Shown one piece after another: positions 23,619-35,794 of a stretch of 64,000 nucleotides of DNA (its first letter is position 1; every line of letters starts with the position of its first letter). The DNA is taken from assembly GCA_025766275.1 (NCBI GenBank), contig JAFKAC010000001.1:3534001-3598000 (forward strand), given 5' to 3'. This DNA comes from Lactarius indigo. Its lineage: Eukaryota > Basidiomycota > Agaricomycetes > Russulales > Russulaceae. The notes below the pieces were generated by a model. It saw only the letters and a list, made by a program, of their open reading frames with translations, did not search any database and had not been told where the DNA came from. Position numbers and translations under genes: made by a program.

Positions 23619-26600
23619 ACTACGCCCTTCAGCAGAGTCCAAACCAAACCATTGGACAAATAGGATGTCCATCCGTCTGGCATCTGTGAGGCCCCCTTGA
23701 ATCTTTAGCCGGACCATGACATGATATATCCCAATGATTTGAGCATGCCAGTATGGAAAGGCTTGATGTCCTTCCTCGTGTGACAGAACAATTACATCTG
23801 CATGGGTACGGGGGTTCGCAGACTCATCCATTCTGCATGCGTCGTATGTTGTGGACATGAACCAGGTGATTTTGTGCTTGTAAATTCGATTCTGATCAAT
23901 GACAATTCGGTCACAATCCAAATCTGTGAACTCATGCTCATCACCTGTGTATGGCTGCCCTTCAATGCATGCCAAGAGGTGATCATGGAGGCGACACCTG
24001 AAGTCCTAGTTGAATGAATGAATTAGTTTTACATGATGCTTGAGAAAGTGCCTAGACTCACATGAAGTGCACGATCTTCCTGGTTGTCGGAGAGCCACTG
24101 GGTGAGGTTTTTGCTCAACGCTTTAGACTTGGGCATCCAATAGTGTTCTTTTGGGTCACTCATCAGGGTGTCCTCATCTTCACGGTGTGAGCACAGGTGG
24201 CTTGCTTCTTCATGAGGCCTATTCTCTACTATTGAGGTAGATGGACTCCGCCCTTGATCCAATTCCTCAAGCATGGTGGTGTAGAATTGTGTGCGTCTCT
24301 CCTTATTAGCAACTTGAGAGACGAAGTTTCAATTCTTGTTTGACACTCTGTACCACTGCTTGGAAAGATGATGGGCAAGCTCACTCTACAAATATCAGCT
24401 GCAGCACATGTTTGGACATCAAAGTGCTTACCGTCTGAGTGTTGTACAAATCTGTTGTACCATATCTCTGGATTGCAGCCAGATAGTCGGGTATGCAGTG
24501 AAGTTTGATGGTGGCCATATTGAATGTCTTGTGTTTGGTGGCGGTGCTTGCCCCTTTCCCAATCCCATCACCACGCCTTGATCAGGCATTGGCTTCTCAT
24601 GGTAGCTCTTTTGTAGTGTACCAAGGGCAGGTCACACCTGCAAAGTGTCTCAGTGCTTGGCAAAGACCAGTACCAACCTTCTCAAGCATTTCCAAGGTTG
24701 TGTCGGTGTGCAGGCAGAGTTTGGCATAGGCATGCCAGGTAGCAAGTGTGAACAAGAGATCTGCAATGCTCCTGTTGTCCTCATTGTGCGGGAAGAGTCC
24801 CTCAAACGCTGGTATCGAGCACTTGTCATCAATGAGTCTCAGTTCTTATCAACGTCTTATTGTGCACTCACCTGTAGAATATCCTCGTAGTCTCAGGCAG
24901 CCAATTTGCTCAGCCCCAAGACACTGCCAGGGAGCTTGTGGATCGTGTCTCTGCCGAATGTCGGCGTACTGTGAAGTCTTCAATAAAATGAGGCACTAGT
25001 ACTTGGGATTCCATGGCACTGTGTGAGATACTTACCATGCATCCAAGTCCACCATGTGATCTGCCCCTTGGGGGGATGCATATAGCATCTGGATCAGGTG
25101 CGTGAGCACCGACTTCCAGACACCAATTTCAAATTTGTGGAGGAGATCCACGACAAAAATCTTGTGGTAGTCTTGACCTAGCACATAAAGCTTAGTTGAG
25201 AATGCGTTCTGGTTAACACATTAGCTGGTTTTAACCTGACAGAGAGGGGACTTGCCTGAGTGGGAACCATAGAGTGATCTCCAAGAATTTGTTGGACTTG
25301 CTTGCTCCGGATTGGTAAACCCTTCTCAAAAATCAATTTGTGTGCCTTCTTGATCTTTTGGATTCTTCGGCTGTTGTCGGTGCGAAGCCTCTGGCGTAGC
25401 CTTGCATCAGTGGGTGAACCTACACCAGATATTTCCTTCTTTTTGATCAGACATCGGGGGCAAGGTGATCACCCAAGATTCTTAATAGTTGCCAGTAGAA
25501 CTCTTAGGTCCCATGAGTATCGTGACATAAAGAATAATAGAGACTTACTTTTCAGGATAGTCGGCTGAGTATGTGATAATGTGGATAAAAAATACTTGCT
25601 TGATGCCATTGGTACATCAAATGGCAAGACCTTTCGTACACCCATCAACAAACTTTTGATCCATAAGGTGGTTCCACACAGCATGCATGAGTTCATGCTT
25701 GCAGTGGACCTCGATATCTGGTGAGGGTGCTTGACCTGTCTTCTCTTGGTACCGGCTCACGAAGTCTTCACCAAGCTGTATTGAGATTTATTAAGTGATT
25801 CTGTCATTTAACTAGGGAGAAACTTACCGAAGGAACGTATGCTAGATGATGTACCGCATGACATGAGGGTCTCACCCTCTCTAGTTTCGACTGGTTCGCA
25901 AACATGAGGTATACTGGCCATACTGAGGCTGTTCCAAAACTTGTAAGTTGGGCCAAGTCCGATGCCAACATGATACCAAGTGCCACATGCTCCCTTCTAT
26001 CGCCTTCTGGCCGAGGGAGGTCATCAATGTCTTTTTGCGCCTGGATCATTGTGTCCAATGCGTAGGCCTCACTATATATACACTCACTCTTGTCTGGATT
26101 GTCAGGGTCAGGGATCCAGTGCATTGTATATGGCATGAAGTGAAATGATTCCACTGTCTTGGATGTGCACACGGATCTAATTATGTCGGTGATATGGCGG
26201 TGGAACAGACTGCAGGACAGTAACACGGGGGCATCATCTTCAGATTGGAATATCTTCTCTTCTACAGGGAGGTGAATGTCGACAGTACTCTCATGCCACC
26301 CGTCTTGAGAGCAGAAGGGGTTCACCTCTTCATTAAGATACTTATCCAGGCGTTTGCTTTCCCTCTGGGCACTGAAACCCTCCAATTCAAGCTGGCTGAA
26401 CCTAGAGTCAGCGATCACCTCAGCCACCATATCTGCATGTTTCTTGGACTTGGTGTTGGATCCAGAGAAGTATGCGGCCATGAAAACCGCTGTGCTGTAG
26501 TTGCAGAATGGCACAAAAGGTTGGAGAGCGGCACACGAAACTTCATGTATTGCTTCAGGATTGACAAGGGGGGGCAGTGCATCTAGGATTGGGAAATCAC

Positions 26601-27291
26601 ATATCAGATCTAATCTATCTTCACCTCTCGGGTGCCATCTTGGATTATGTGTATATCGCCTGAATACTCCGAGTTTGTTGGCTTGAGTCTGGAAGGGGTG
26701 CGGTTGAGAATCTGGGGGTGGTGTCACAACCAACGCTGGTGAAGTCATGCGATTGTCGCACTCAGGGGGGGTGGGTGCATGGGGGGGCACATGTGAGAGG
26801 GACATATCCCCGTGAGGGACATAATCCAGGAGACGATGGGGAATCCAGACAATGCGACCTGAACGCGCTGAACACATAGGCAGGGGAGTCGGTGATCTGT
26901 ATGGGTCAGCCTCTTCAATCTACCCCAAATTAGTTGTTTGTATGTGACAGCATAGTTGATAACATATGTCGTAAGCGACGTTACCATCTGATCCTCTATC
27001 GTCCTTGTCATCCGTACGATGTCTGACATTCTCAATGTCGTCTTCATGTGGGGATCCGAAATGAGCCCGCTTCAGATTGAGTCTTGTGCCCTCTTGTGAA
27101 GGCCCTGGGATTGCTGTCAATCCCGGGTCCGGCGAGTACCTTCTTGGCCTCTTCCTCTTGCAGGACGGGGCATGTTTGGTCATTGATTTGCTTGAGTTGA
27201 ACGCTCGACCACAGTGTGGGCAGGTGTGCTTCATATCTAGGCGTTTGAGTCTTTGATCACAGTTTACAACTGAAGAGAACTGCCTATACAT
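23619..27291 (-). pseudogene. Plavaka transposase, N-terminal and central parts (cut by the inversion)
   Basis: Begins near 27291 with a C2H-type finger (CPHCGRAFNSSKSMTKH, then C). The first long exon (about 26930-25830) carries HPRGEDRLDLICDFPILDAL and HVALGIMLASDLAQLTSFGT with WPVYLMFANQSKLERV, the hallmark block of Plavaka transposases. Later exons give LLATIKNLG-stop-SPCPRC, VLGQDYHKIFVVDLLHKFEIG (about 25190-25110), a LLFTLATWHAYAKLCLHTDT exon (about 24790), and one reading MATIKLHCIPDYLAAIQRYG. Reading ends at LTR-B with ...FGLDSAEGRS. The C-terminus is at 38705-39259. It has at least one TGA plus the split, so it is inactive as it stands. Confidence 0.8.
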
Positions 27292-27393
27292 TATCTATGG
27301 TACAGCTCTCTGTATGATCCACCACGCTCAACCACCTGTCAACAGTGATCAGTGACTATACACCACCTATTTAAACCCTTGTCCAAACCAACA

Positions 27394-27971
27394 ATGCTGT
27401 TCATGGCTTCTTCACAAAATCGTCTTGAGGTCGAACTTGACACGGGGGCAGCCTTGCAGGGTGTGCCCATGATAGCCCTCATGCTGGTACCTCCAAACAT
27501 AGACAAAGTTGTAAGTGGCACTGTGAGCACCATAGATTCCAACGTACTTACCCTGAAACGTTGTAGGTCTTCAGAACCCTGCTCAACCCTGATGGAGGCA
27601 GAGTGGCAGCTACTTCGTCTCGTTCGTCATCCAGGGCCATCCTTGCATGAGACGGTGATCACACGAGCAACTCTAAAAAATCGCCAGCCAGGTGTGGAGT
27701 TGACGCGTTCATTGGCACAAAACGCTCACGTGAGGCTAGCCAGGACACGATGGATGGTCCAGCGAAGCATGCAAGACAGCCATTGGCAGGACTGTCCTCC
27801 ATCAAACTCAAAGGCAAGCCAAAATATGTACCTGAAAATGAAGTACTGTTAGTCCTTCCTCCAATGCCCAAGAGTCTGTACAACAAGCTCACCTTCAACA
27901 ACCTGGACAGTTCCCTGATGGAGCCCAAGAGCTCCGAAAGTGAACATGAAAGGCGCCTGAAAAATCTGTGA
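27394..27971 (+). CDS. Small unknown gene between transposase and Myb-like gene
   Basis: Plus-strand, divergent from the Plavaka transposase (start 27291) and convergent with the Myb-like gene (end 28030). A probable first exon (MLFMASSQNRLEVELDTGAA to PPNIDK) is followed by a GT-AG intron to about 27567, and the last frame is KYVPENEVLLVLPPMPKSLY to ERRLKNL, stop near 27971. No known domain was recognised. The exon structure between 27567 and 27750 is unclear, and the gene call itself is weak. Confidence 0.35.
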
Positions 27972-28029
27972 TTAAGGCTTATCTACGTTACATTTATGAC
28001 GATGTAGATCTGTAAAAAAAAAAAATAAT

Positions 28030-29343
28030 CTAAGAGGATGCTGACGCGCGTGGTGCTGAAAACTTGGTTGTCAATTGTTGAAATATGTCTGAAAGGATGT
28101 TAAGTTGATAGGACTTTCTGTGCAAGGCATGCTACTCACCGCAGTGTGTCGCGTTCGGCATATAGACCTCATTTCTGAGGGCAACCAATCTCTGCCTGAG
28201 TTTCTCAGTGTCCCACTTATTCCACTGTTCATCGATGAGGTCGTCCCATTGTATCTCTTCTTCTGCGTGAACATTCAACAATGCTATCCTGGATGGGTAA
28301 TTAGCTCATGCCAATGAGAGTTGGTTGTATACGTACTTATGGACTAGGATACGTGAATCAATCTTGCGCCAGCGAGGGACTCTCCCGTGAAGCTTCACTG
28401 TTGGAGAGAGTGAATCGTTCCTGATAATATGGAGGGTCAGAGTTAGCCAGGCATTCGGAATGTACATACCACTTGTTGCTGCATTGTTTTGCAGTCCATT
28501 TGTTGTCCATCTGTCTTGATACTTCTTTCCAGAACTTGGGATTCATTTCAGGCCTCTGTCCACTCTCCTCCATGTCTTGCATGATCACACTGAGACACAA
28601 CACCTCGTCTGGGGACCACTTTCCTGTGTGACTATTAGCATTCAGTTCTTCAGTAATTCACACTGTACGTGCCTTCACATCGGGTAGCACAGTGTTTGAG
28701 GTGTTTGTGGTATCAGTGACAGCATTTGTCAGTGGGGCGTTCTAGTAGATTGCCAATTCTCTTCCATGTGAGACCTTGCTCAACGAAACTGGAGTAACTA
28801 TGAGCAGAAAACTGTTTCCATGTGCGCAGATACTTACTCTGTCAACCTCGCGTCTTCAAGCTCAGTCCACTTCCTGGGCTTTCGGAAAGGGTGGTGAATC
28901 TGCCAAACATGATCATATACCAATTGGACATGTCTCAATGGTACCGAGCGTGCTGGGCAAGGTGTCAGAGAATCTTGAAATGTGCATGGAGATGAGAGCG
29001 ACTTACTGACATGAGCCCAAAACCCTTCCTGTCTTGTCTCGCTCAGAATGAGATCGACTATGTCATCCTGGCTCATGCTCTGGGTCTATGAAGTGTTAGC
29101 ATGGACCATTGGGATGATTATAACCCAGGTTCACCTCTTGATATTGACGGATAGCATCCTCGATGCGGTCGTTTTCCGCCTGCATGAAGATACCCTCACA
29201 ATATGGCACACCTGTTCTTTGTATCAGCAAGGCTGGTTGCGAAGGCATCTGTACTCACCACGTTGCCCGAATTCCTCTCCCAACCACCACTTTGTCACAA
29301 GCACCTCTGTGTGCTCTTGTGTCAATGGGCAAGAGAAGGCCAT
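28030..29343 (-). CDS. Myb/SANT-domain protein, Reb1-like (Plavaka cargo)
   Basis: Starts MAFSCPLTQEHTEVLVTKWW at 29343, with short GT-AG introns. SANT/Myb-like repeats: PRKWTELEDARLTE continuing into FVEQGLTWKRIGNLLERPTD; KWSPDEVLCLSVIMQDMEES and FWKEVSRQMDNKWTAKQCSN with KW; then WRKIDSRILVHK and EEEIQWDDLIDEQWNKWDTE with KLRQRL. The last block resembles Reb1/TTF1-type Myb proteins of fungi. The frame ends ...FSAPRASASS at 28030. A DNA-binding role is inferred from family. No stop was seen inside the exons I followed. Confidence 0.6.
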
Positions 29344-29428
29344 CTGTAGGAACGCGCTGGTCAGATAGGACTGGTCCCTTTTCGTATGCTTTGACGTGAC
29401 TTAGCTCATTTACATGTGTGTTTCACAA

Positions 29429-29742
29429 GGGAAGCTGCATATGTATGGTGACAGAGGAAGGGAGATGGAGGAAAGGGTGCTCGGGAGTGCCCAAACATGG
29501 TAATATAGTGCACTACTCCAGGTGCGTCCTAAAGCCTGCATGTGCTGGCTGAATTGAACTGCAGGCCGCAGGCCATCCATGGTAGATCTGCCACAGGCTC
29601 ACCGGCATATGCCAAGGTCGCCACAGCACGTGCAGGCTTTGGGACGCACCTGGAGTAGCGCACTATATTACCATGTTTGGGCACTCCCGAGCACCCTTTC
29701 CTCCGTCTCCCTTCCTCCATCACCATACATATGCAGCTTCCC
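29429..29742. repeat. Fold-back (MITE-like) inverted repeat
   Basis: Arms 29429-29547 and 29624-29742 (119 bp each, only a few mismatches) flank a 76-bp spacer; outer ends are GGGAAGCTGCATATGTATGG and its complement. No convincing TSD. 29743-29972 holds no feature I recognise. Confidence 0.75.
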
Positions 29743-29972
29743 TCTATCTCCCTTCCACCACACTCGCTCTATGACGTCCTTAGATACTTAGAGTAACATA
29801 GATAAATAGATGAAATCAATGGAGCGTGGGTGATCATGAATACATCTAGAATAATGCAGACCACACGCATTGTGGATAAAATCCACGAGGCATGAGCATG
29901 TTGTGGAGCATGGCGGTTAGTATTTCATAGCTGTGAGCGCAACTACTCATCTACAACACCACCATCGCAACT

Positions 29973-30824
29973 ATGTCTCAATTCATGGTGTGTACTCATG
30001 AATCTTGACAAACCGTCTGAACATTCACTCAATCATATAGGTACACGACTTTTTTGATCTCGAGGCCACTGTAGATAATGAGGAAGAGGAGGAGTTCAAA
30101 GATGACAAACTTGGTGAGTCAGTAGGATTGGTCCCCATCGTATGTTAATCATACATAGATCTATTTTTCAATGATGATGTCGAAGAAGCTATGTTGGACT
30201 GGGGTTCGAGGCTCACCTCTCCTGCGCCAACGGATTTCACCGAACAAACTTTGGAGATGCGAGCTGATATCACCCAGAGGTCCACCCGTGCAGCAGCAAA
30301 CTATGACGAGGGTGTCCCAAGACATTATCTTGTACCCCGGGAGCATGATCCTCATTTGTGGTCAGTTCATGTAAAGGTACGTGATCCAACTAGCCACTTC
30401 ACGAAATCTCACATCTTCTAGCCAGGACACGAGAGCAACCTCATAATGCAGGTAACTCAACACACGAGCCTAGGCGATAAGCCGGACATTGCGTCAGTTT
30501 TTGCCCACGCAGGTATCCCAGGGTTTATTTTCCTGGAAGGTAATCTCTCCGAGGTCACTCGCACTGTGCGCGGTCTCATTACCGTCTTCACCCACTTAGC
30601 CCCACACCTTGTCCCCCTGGAGCAGCGTGTTGCGCTGCTGTCACCATGCAACCCGTTGTCTCGTCCCATTGAAGAAGGCCAATGGGTACATTGTTTACAC
30701 GGGCTGTATTGTAACAACCTAGGATTTGTTTGTGGGCATGACCCAACCTGAGACGTGGAGACAACTATCGCCCTTGTCCCTCGGATCCCCAACAGAGTGG
30801 CAAGGACTGCCAAACGGAAGAAAA
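29973..30824 (+). pseudogene. SPT5-like gene, 5' part: acidic region, NGN and first KOW
   Basis: Exon 1 is MSQFM (29973-29987). The next exons encode FFDLEATVDNEEEEEFKDDK and FFNDDVEEAMLDWGSRLTSP, the acidic start typical of SPT5. LWSVHVK, then PGHESNLIMQ and ASVFAHAGIPGFIFLEGNLS resemble an NGN domain; EEGQWVHCLHGLYCNNLGFV resembles a KOW motif. An in-frame TGA near 30751 replaces an expected Arg. The gene is broken at 30824 by the copia element (TSD GAAAA) and continues at 37201. SPT5 is an RNA polymerase II elongation factor; this is a degraded mobile paralogue. Confidence 0.65.
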
Positions 30825-31452
30825 TGATGAACAGCACACATAGATAGCTTACTCACAGAGGGACAAAGTGTTCTGTGGTGAGATAAGCTGGGTGGCTGGA
30901 AGCAGCAACAGGAAGGTCAAGCAAGGTAAAGCAAAGTGTCTGGCACACAAGCAGTGAGAACTGATGTTGGTTACATTTAGAGGGAAGGGAGCTTACCTGG
31001 CACACAAGCAGTGAGAACTGATGTGGACCAGGAGCGTACATGGTACTCTACTTATACTCCTACAGAGGGTGACAGTAGTACAAGGTAGGTAACGCTAGTC
31101 ACAGAATACAAAGGTGCTATTGTTCTACAAAGGGACAAAAGAGTGGACGCTTTGAGAACAAAGGAAAGGAGAACAAGAAGAGTCCAGAACTAGATGATAT
31201 CATACTGACATCATAATAAGGATAATACCAAGTAAAGAACAAAGGAAAGTACAAAGACGTTATACAACGCAGAGTCCGGATGTATGATGTCATTAGAAGT
31301 ACAGTGATGTCATATGTGACGCAATGATAAGTCCAGATTGTGCAGATCAAATAGTATCTAATCTACAAGTCCTGTATATCTAATCTAAAGCAGTCCATGC
31401 TGCAAGTCCGGTCCGTACGAGCCGCTAAGTGCGCAAGGGTCACTTATCAACA
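30825..31452 (-). repeat. Copia 3' LTR
   Basis: 628 bp, TGATGAACAGC...CACTTATCAACA as read on the plus strand. Preceded, in element sense, by the polypurine tract ACGGGGAGA at 31453-31461. Confidence 0.95.
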
Positions 31453-31471
31453 TCTCCCCGTGATCTACAAT

Positions 31472-34400
31472 CTAAGTACACACAAGTCCCATGTCATCAT
31501 TGTGCTTCTGCAGCAGGACACACGGTAGTGACTTTGTGAAGCCGTCCGCAACCATATCTACAGTAGGAGTTCTAATGAGGGTGATGCTCCCCCTTTCGAT
31601 GTACTCCCGAATGACATGATGCCGTATGGCAATGTGCTTAGACCGTCTCCCAGTGACAGGGTTCAAGGCCAAGTCAATGGCACCCTTATTGTCACCATGA
31701 AGTGGGATGGGGTCGTCGACCTCGTACCCGAGTTCCGTGAGGAAGCTCTGATACCACGCAGCCTGGTTAGCCGTGTCGGTCATGGCCATGTATTCTGCTT
31801 CCGTTGTGTTTTGGGCAACAGTCTTTTGCTTGCGCGAAGACCAGCTTATTGCACCGTTAGCTAGTAGGAACACATAACCAGAGGTGGAGTGGCGGTCGTC
31901 AGTCTGATCAGCCAGACTGGAATCAGTGTAGCCATGAAGGCCATCGCCATTGGCGCCATCATAGACAATACGCATATCCATAGTTCCCACTAAGTAGGAC
32001 AGGACATACTGCGCAAGTCGCAGATGTTGTGGTGAGGGATTCGCTGCGTATTGCGCCAAACGTGACACAGCGAAAGAGATATCTGGCCTAGTGCCAATCT
32101 GCACATAAAGCAGACTCCCAATAAGAGATTGGTAGTGAGAGATATCTGAGGCAGTTGCCTGCGACGTATATTTAACCAGGTGCTCGTCAGCACCAGCGGG
32201 CAAGGGTGTGTTGTGTGGTGTGGCATCAGACATGCCAAAGCGTTCAAGGACATCCTTGATGTAGCCAGACTGATCTATTTCGATGCGTCTAAGGGAGCGG
32301 TCGCGCACAATGCGCATACCAAGATAGGACTCTATCTCCCCGAGATCTGTCATCTCATAGCGTTCAGACAAATCTGACTTCAAACGCTTGATACCACTCA
32401 GCGAGGGACCCAGTATAGTGATGTCGTCAACGTAGACAATAACGAAGAGTGGATCATACCCCTCCCGTTGAGGCATCACATATATGCCAGCATCAGCAAA
32501 CGTCCGCTTAAAGCCGAGTGCAGTGAGCACTCCATGGAATTGCAAGTTCCATGCGCGGGAGGCCTGTTTGAGACCATAGATCGCCTTAACCAGGCGACAC
32601 ACCTTTGTCTCAGAGCCAGTGACAGTGAAACCTTGTGGCTGCTCCATGTAAATCTCCTCGTCAAGCACGCCATTGAGAAAAGCAGACTTAACATCCATCT
32701 GATGGATGTGCCAGTCCTCCAGCGCGGCCAACACCAGAAGTAAACGTAGCGACTCAAATCGTGCGACGGGAGAGAAGGTTTCATCAAAATCTACGCCAGG
32801 GATCTGCGTGAATCCCTTAGCCACCAAGCGAGCTCTGTAGCGGCCATCCGCTTTGAGCTTGAAGACCCATTTGGATTTTACTGCCTTGCAATTAGGCGGG
32901 AGATCCACTAACTCCCAAGTCCCATTCTTAGCTAGGGCGTCCATTTCATACTGACACGCCTTAGTCCACTCATCTGCAGCTGCGGACCGCATGGCCTCTG
33001 CATAAGTTGCAGGGTCTCGGCCCACAAAGGCAGCAGCCAGTAACTCCGCATACCCCAGACGTCTGCCGCGCCATGCCGCATTGTCCGCATTGAAGTAACG
33101 CGGATTAGGCACAGGGACACGAGCAGTGCGCCTTGGTGCATTGTCCATCTCGCGCAACAGCTGACTACGCTGTGCTCGATCCTCAAAACCCCCAGGCATT
33201 TCTGGTGAGGGAGGAGGGACATGGCGCATAATGCGCGTTGCACTAGGACGCGGTGGGGGTGAAGTGGGAGTGGCTTGCTCACGCTTTGGTGTGGTGGGCG
33301 GAGGTGGCAGAGTAGGTGGTGGAGTGGTGGGGCGTGGTTGGACTTGTGGGGGGTCTAGGAGCTTTTCAACATCCTCCTCCTCACTACTACTGGAGTGTGC
33401 AGGGGAGGGGGCTCGCATTGGTGGTAACGCCGGCGGGTGAGGCACGGCAGTCACTGTTGTGCTAGGCACGACTGGTGGTGTAGGTGTGGGGTGTGTCTCA
33501 GCACCCTGAAGGGACGGGAAGCTACTCTCGTCGAATGTCACATCCCTGGACACTCGAACGGAGCGGGTTGAGCGGTCCCAGAGCTTATAGCCCTTAGATT
33601 CGGGCTCAAACCCGATAAGCGTGACCTCAATGGCCTTCGCATCCAATTTGCGACGCTTATCAGCGGGTACGTGCATGTACCCCTTGCATCCAAAGACGCG
33701 AAGATGTGAGACATCAGGCACTTTGCCAGAGTGCCAGAGCTCATAAGGAGTGCGCCACTTAAGCCCACGTACTGGAGAGCGATTATAGATGTGCACAGCT
33801 GCGCACACTGCATGCTCCCAGAAGCCTTTAGACATGCCAGCTGTGTGGAGCATGGACATTGCCTTATCCATAATGGTGCGGTTAAACCGCTCGGCTTTAC
33901 CGTTGGACTGTGGTGAACCTGGCATCGTGAGGTGATGCTCTATCCCTTTCTGCTTAAGAATGTCCTGCGTGACACTCGACATGTACTCGCCGCCGCGGTC
34001 AGAGTGCAGAGCGCGCAGTTTATGGCCAGACTGGGTTTCTCCCCAGGCCAAATACATCTGCAGCGACTTAGCAAACTGATCCTTTGACTTAAGGAAGTGG
34101 ACCACAGTGAACTTAGTGTGGTCGTCTATGAAGATGGCTGTGTAGGTCGAGCCTTGCAGGGACTGAGTCTGCATAGGACCGGCGAGGTCACTGTGCACAA
34201 TCTCAAATTGACGAGTTGTCCTTTTGTTGGAGGACGCAGAAAAGGGTTGGCGAGTGGATTTGCCCATCTCGCACCCACGGCAGACTGTGTGGGCCGTGGT
34301 AGAGCTATCTATGTCCATGCCAGTAGTGGCAGAGGGACCATGCGCCTTCAGCGCCGCAGAGGAGATGTGTCCCATGCGTTGATGCCAGATGTCAAGTGTG

Positions 34401-35794
34401 GCAGCACTTGATTTTGTGTGGGCGTTGAGGCCGACGCTGGCTGCGTCCAACCAGTAAAGGTTGTCCTCAAGGTAGCCTTTGGCCACACACTTTTGGTTGA
34501 TAGATATTTTAAATGAGCCACTATCAAAGGCAATCTCAGCACCCTTTTGTGCTAGTGCGCGCGTTGACAAGAAGCGCGTCTTCACCTGTGGTAGGTGTAG
34601 CACATTACTGAGGGTGATAGAGATACCCTGGCTCGTAGTAAAGATGACAGACCCGACACCCACTTGGTCTATAGTGGACTTGTCACCCAGGCGTACAGTG
34701 CCTTTAGTTGGGGTGTAGTCCTTAAAGTCAGACCGATGTGGTGTAATGTGGTGTGTAGCACCACTGTCCATCATCCAACGCACACGCGAGGCAGCATACA
34801 AGGCAACAGAGATAGATTGAGAAGCCCAGTCTATGGCGGGCTCTTCGACCTCCTTAATGGAGGCGGTGGTAGGTACAAGAATATGACTATTTGCGGCCTT
34901 GTTGCCTGCTTTCTCCTTCTCCTTTGCGTCAGCCTCATCCTTTTTCTTCTTCCTGCAGTCAGGCTTGATGTGGCCCTTTTTGTTGCAATAGTGGCAAGTC
35001 AGACCAGAGTGGTCCTTCTTGCCCTTTTTGCCCGTCGACTTGACGGGGGCCACCTTGTTGAGGGAAGAGCCAGAGGGCCCGGCGCGGCGAGCCTCTTCCG
35101 ACACTATGCGCGCAATTATTTCAGCGTGCTTGAGTGCGGAGGGGGCCCCACTGGCAAGGATGGTTGAGGCCAACACCTCATAAGAGGGCGGCAGTGCGTG
35201 GAGGAGAATGAGGCAGTATTGGACGTCAGAGACACCCATCTGCGCGTTGGAAAGGGCAACCCTTAGCTCATTGAGCTTGGCCAGCTGAGCGGCCATGGGT
35301 GCGGAGTCGTCGAGGCGGGCTTGCGTTAACTGGATCCATAAGTTAAAGATAGTGGTGCTGCCCGATGCACCAGCATATACGTCTCTCAGTTTGTCCCACT
35401 TCGCCTTGAAAGTGGCATAGACAATATTGTCCGCCACAAGGGAGTAGACATCTGGCTTTAGGTAAAGGCGGAGGTACGCCTTGGAGCGACGCTGGACTGA
35501 GTCCCACTCATCGGTAGTGATGCCAGATGGGGGTGTGTCCAAGGTGAACACATCTTCAGCCTCATGTAGCGTGAGGATAGCCTCAATGGTCCCAGACCAT
35601 TCGTTCCAGCCAGTGCCGTCAAACTGAGTGAGGTGGATGCCAGATGGCATGCCAAAGTTGGCACTGTGGGCCTGAGATAGACGTGTGGAGGGTGTGGACC
35701 CAGAAGGAGGAGGGAGTGAGCCTCCTGCAGAGCCACCAGTGGGGCTGGGAGGAGCACCAGCACCGGCAGCAGGGGTAGAGGATGAACCAGACAT
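31472..35794 (-). CDS. Copia gag-pol polyprotein, 1440 aa, intact
   Basis: Single frame from ATG at 35794. Residues 1-265 are gag (UBN2-like: NLWIQLTQARLDD, LHALPPSYEVLAST). The CCHC knuckle CHYCNKKGHIKPDC is at 267-280. Protease DSGATHHIT starts near 343. The GAG-pre-integrase HHCC region is around 470-510. Integrase D, D, E are near 536 (HSDLAGP), 599 (HSDRGGEY) and 635 (NGKAERF). RT spans about 955-1190 with YVDD at 1121-1124. RNase H covers the last ~150 residues (YTDSSLADQ, TTEAEYMAM, KHIAIRHHVI). Length and motif order are normal for Ty1/copia and no residue I checked is missing. It could be active. Confidence 0.96.
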   Translation of the reverse strand: MSGSSSTPAAGAGAPPSPTGGSAGGSLPPPSGSTPSTRLSQAHSANFGMPSGIHLTQFDGTGWNEWSGTIEAILTLHEAEDVFTLDTPPSGITTDEWDSVQRRSKAYLRLYLKPDVYSLVADNIVYATFKAKWDKLRDVYAGASGSTTIFNLWIQLTQARLDDSAPMAAQLAKLNELRVALSNAQMGVSDVQYCLILLHALPPSYEVLASTILASGAPSALKHAEIIARIVSEEARRAGPSGSSLNKVAPVKSTGKKGKKDHSGLTCHYCNKKGHIKPDCRKKKKDEADAKEKEKAGNKAANSHILVPTTASIKEVEEPAIDWASQSISVALYAASRVRWMMDSGATHHITPHRSDFKDYTPTKGTVRLGDKSTIDQVGVGSVIFTTSQGISITLSNVLHLPQVKTRFLSTRALAQKGAEIAFDSGSFKISINQKCVAKGYLEDNLYWLDAASVGLNAHTKSSAATLDIWHQRMGHISSAALKAHGPSATTGMDIDSSTTAHTVCRGCEMGKSTRQPFSASSNKRTTRQFEIVHSDLAGPMQTQSLQGSTYTAIFIDDHTKFTVVHFLKSKDQFAKSLQMYLAWGETQSGHKLRALHSDRGGEYMSSVTQDILKQKGIEHHLTMPGSPQSNGKAERFNRTIMDKAMSMLHTAGMSKGFWEHAVCAAVHIYNRSPVRGLKWRTPYELWHSGKVPDVSHLRVFGCKGYMHVPADKRRKLDAKAIEVTLIGFEPESKGYKLWDRSTRSVRVSRDVTFDESSFPSLQGAETHPTPTPPVVPSTTVTAVPHPPALPPMRAPSPAHSSSSEEEDVEKLLDPPQVQPRPTTPPPTLPPPPTTPKREQATPTSPPPRPSATRIMRHVPPPSPEMPGGFEDRAQRSQLLREMDNAPRRTARVPVPNPRYFNADNAAWRGRRLGYAELLAAAFVGRDPATYAEAMRSAAADEWTKACQYEMDALAKNGTWELVDLPPNCKAVKSKWVFKLKADGRYRARLVAKGFTQIPGVDFDETFSPVARFESLRLLLVLAALEDWHIHQMDVKSAFLNGVLDEEIYMEQPQGFTVTGSETKVCRLVKAIYGLKQASRAWNLQFHGVLTALGFKRTFADAGIYVMPQREGYDPLFVIVYVDDITILGPSLSGIKRLKSDLSERYEMTDLGEIESYLGMRIVRDRSLRRIEIDQSGYIKDVLERFGMSDATPHNTPLPAGADEHLVKYTSQATASDISHYQSLIGSLLYVQIGTRPDISFAVSRLAQYAANPSPQHLRLAQYVLSYLVGTMDMRIVYDGANGDGLHGYTDSSLADQTDDRHSTSGYVFLLANGAISWSSRKQKTVAQNTTEAEYMAMTDTANQAAWYQSFLTELGYEVDDPIPLHGDNKGAIDLALNPVTGRRSKHIAIRHHVIREYIERGSITLIRTPTVDMVADGFTKSLPCVLLQKHNDDMGLVCT

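Noticed and set aside
30853..31350. Two small frames of 62 and 77 codons repeated exactly at 36601-37098
   Set aside because: Identical because they lie in the two identical copia LTRs; no sign of coding function.
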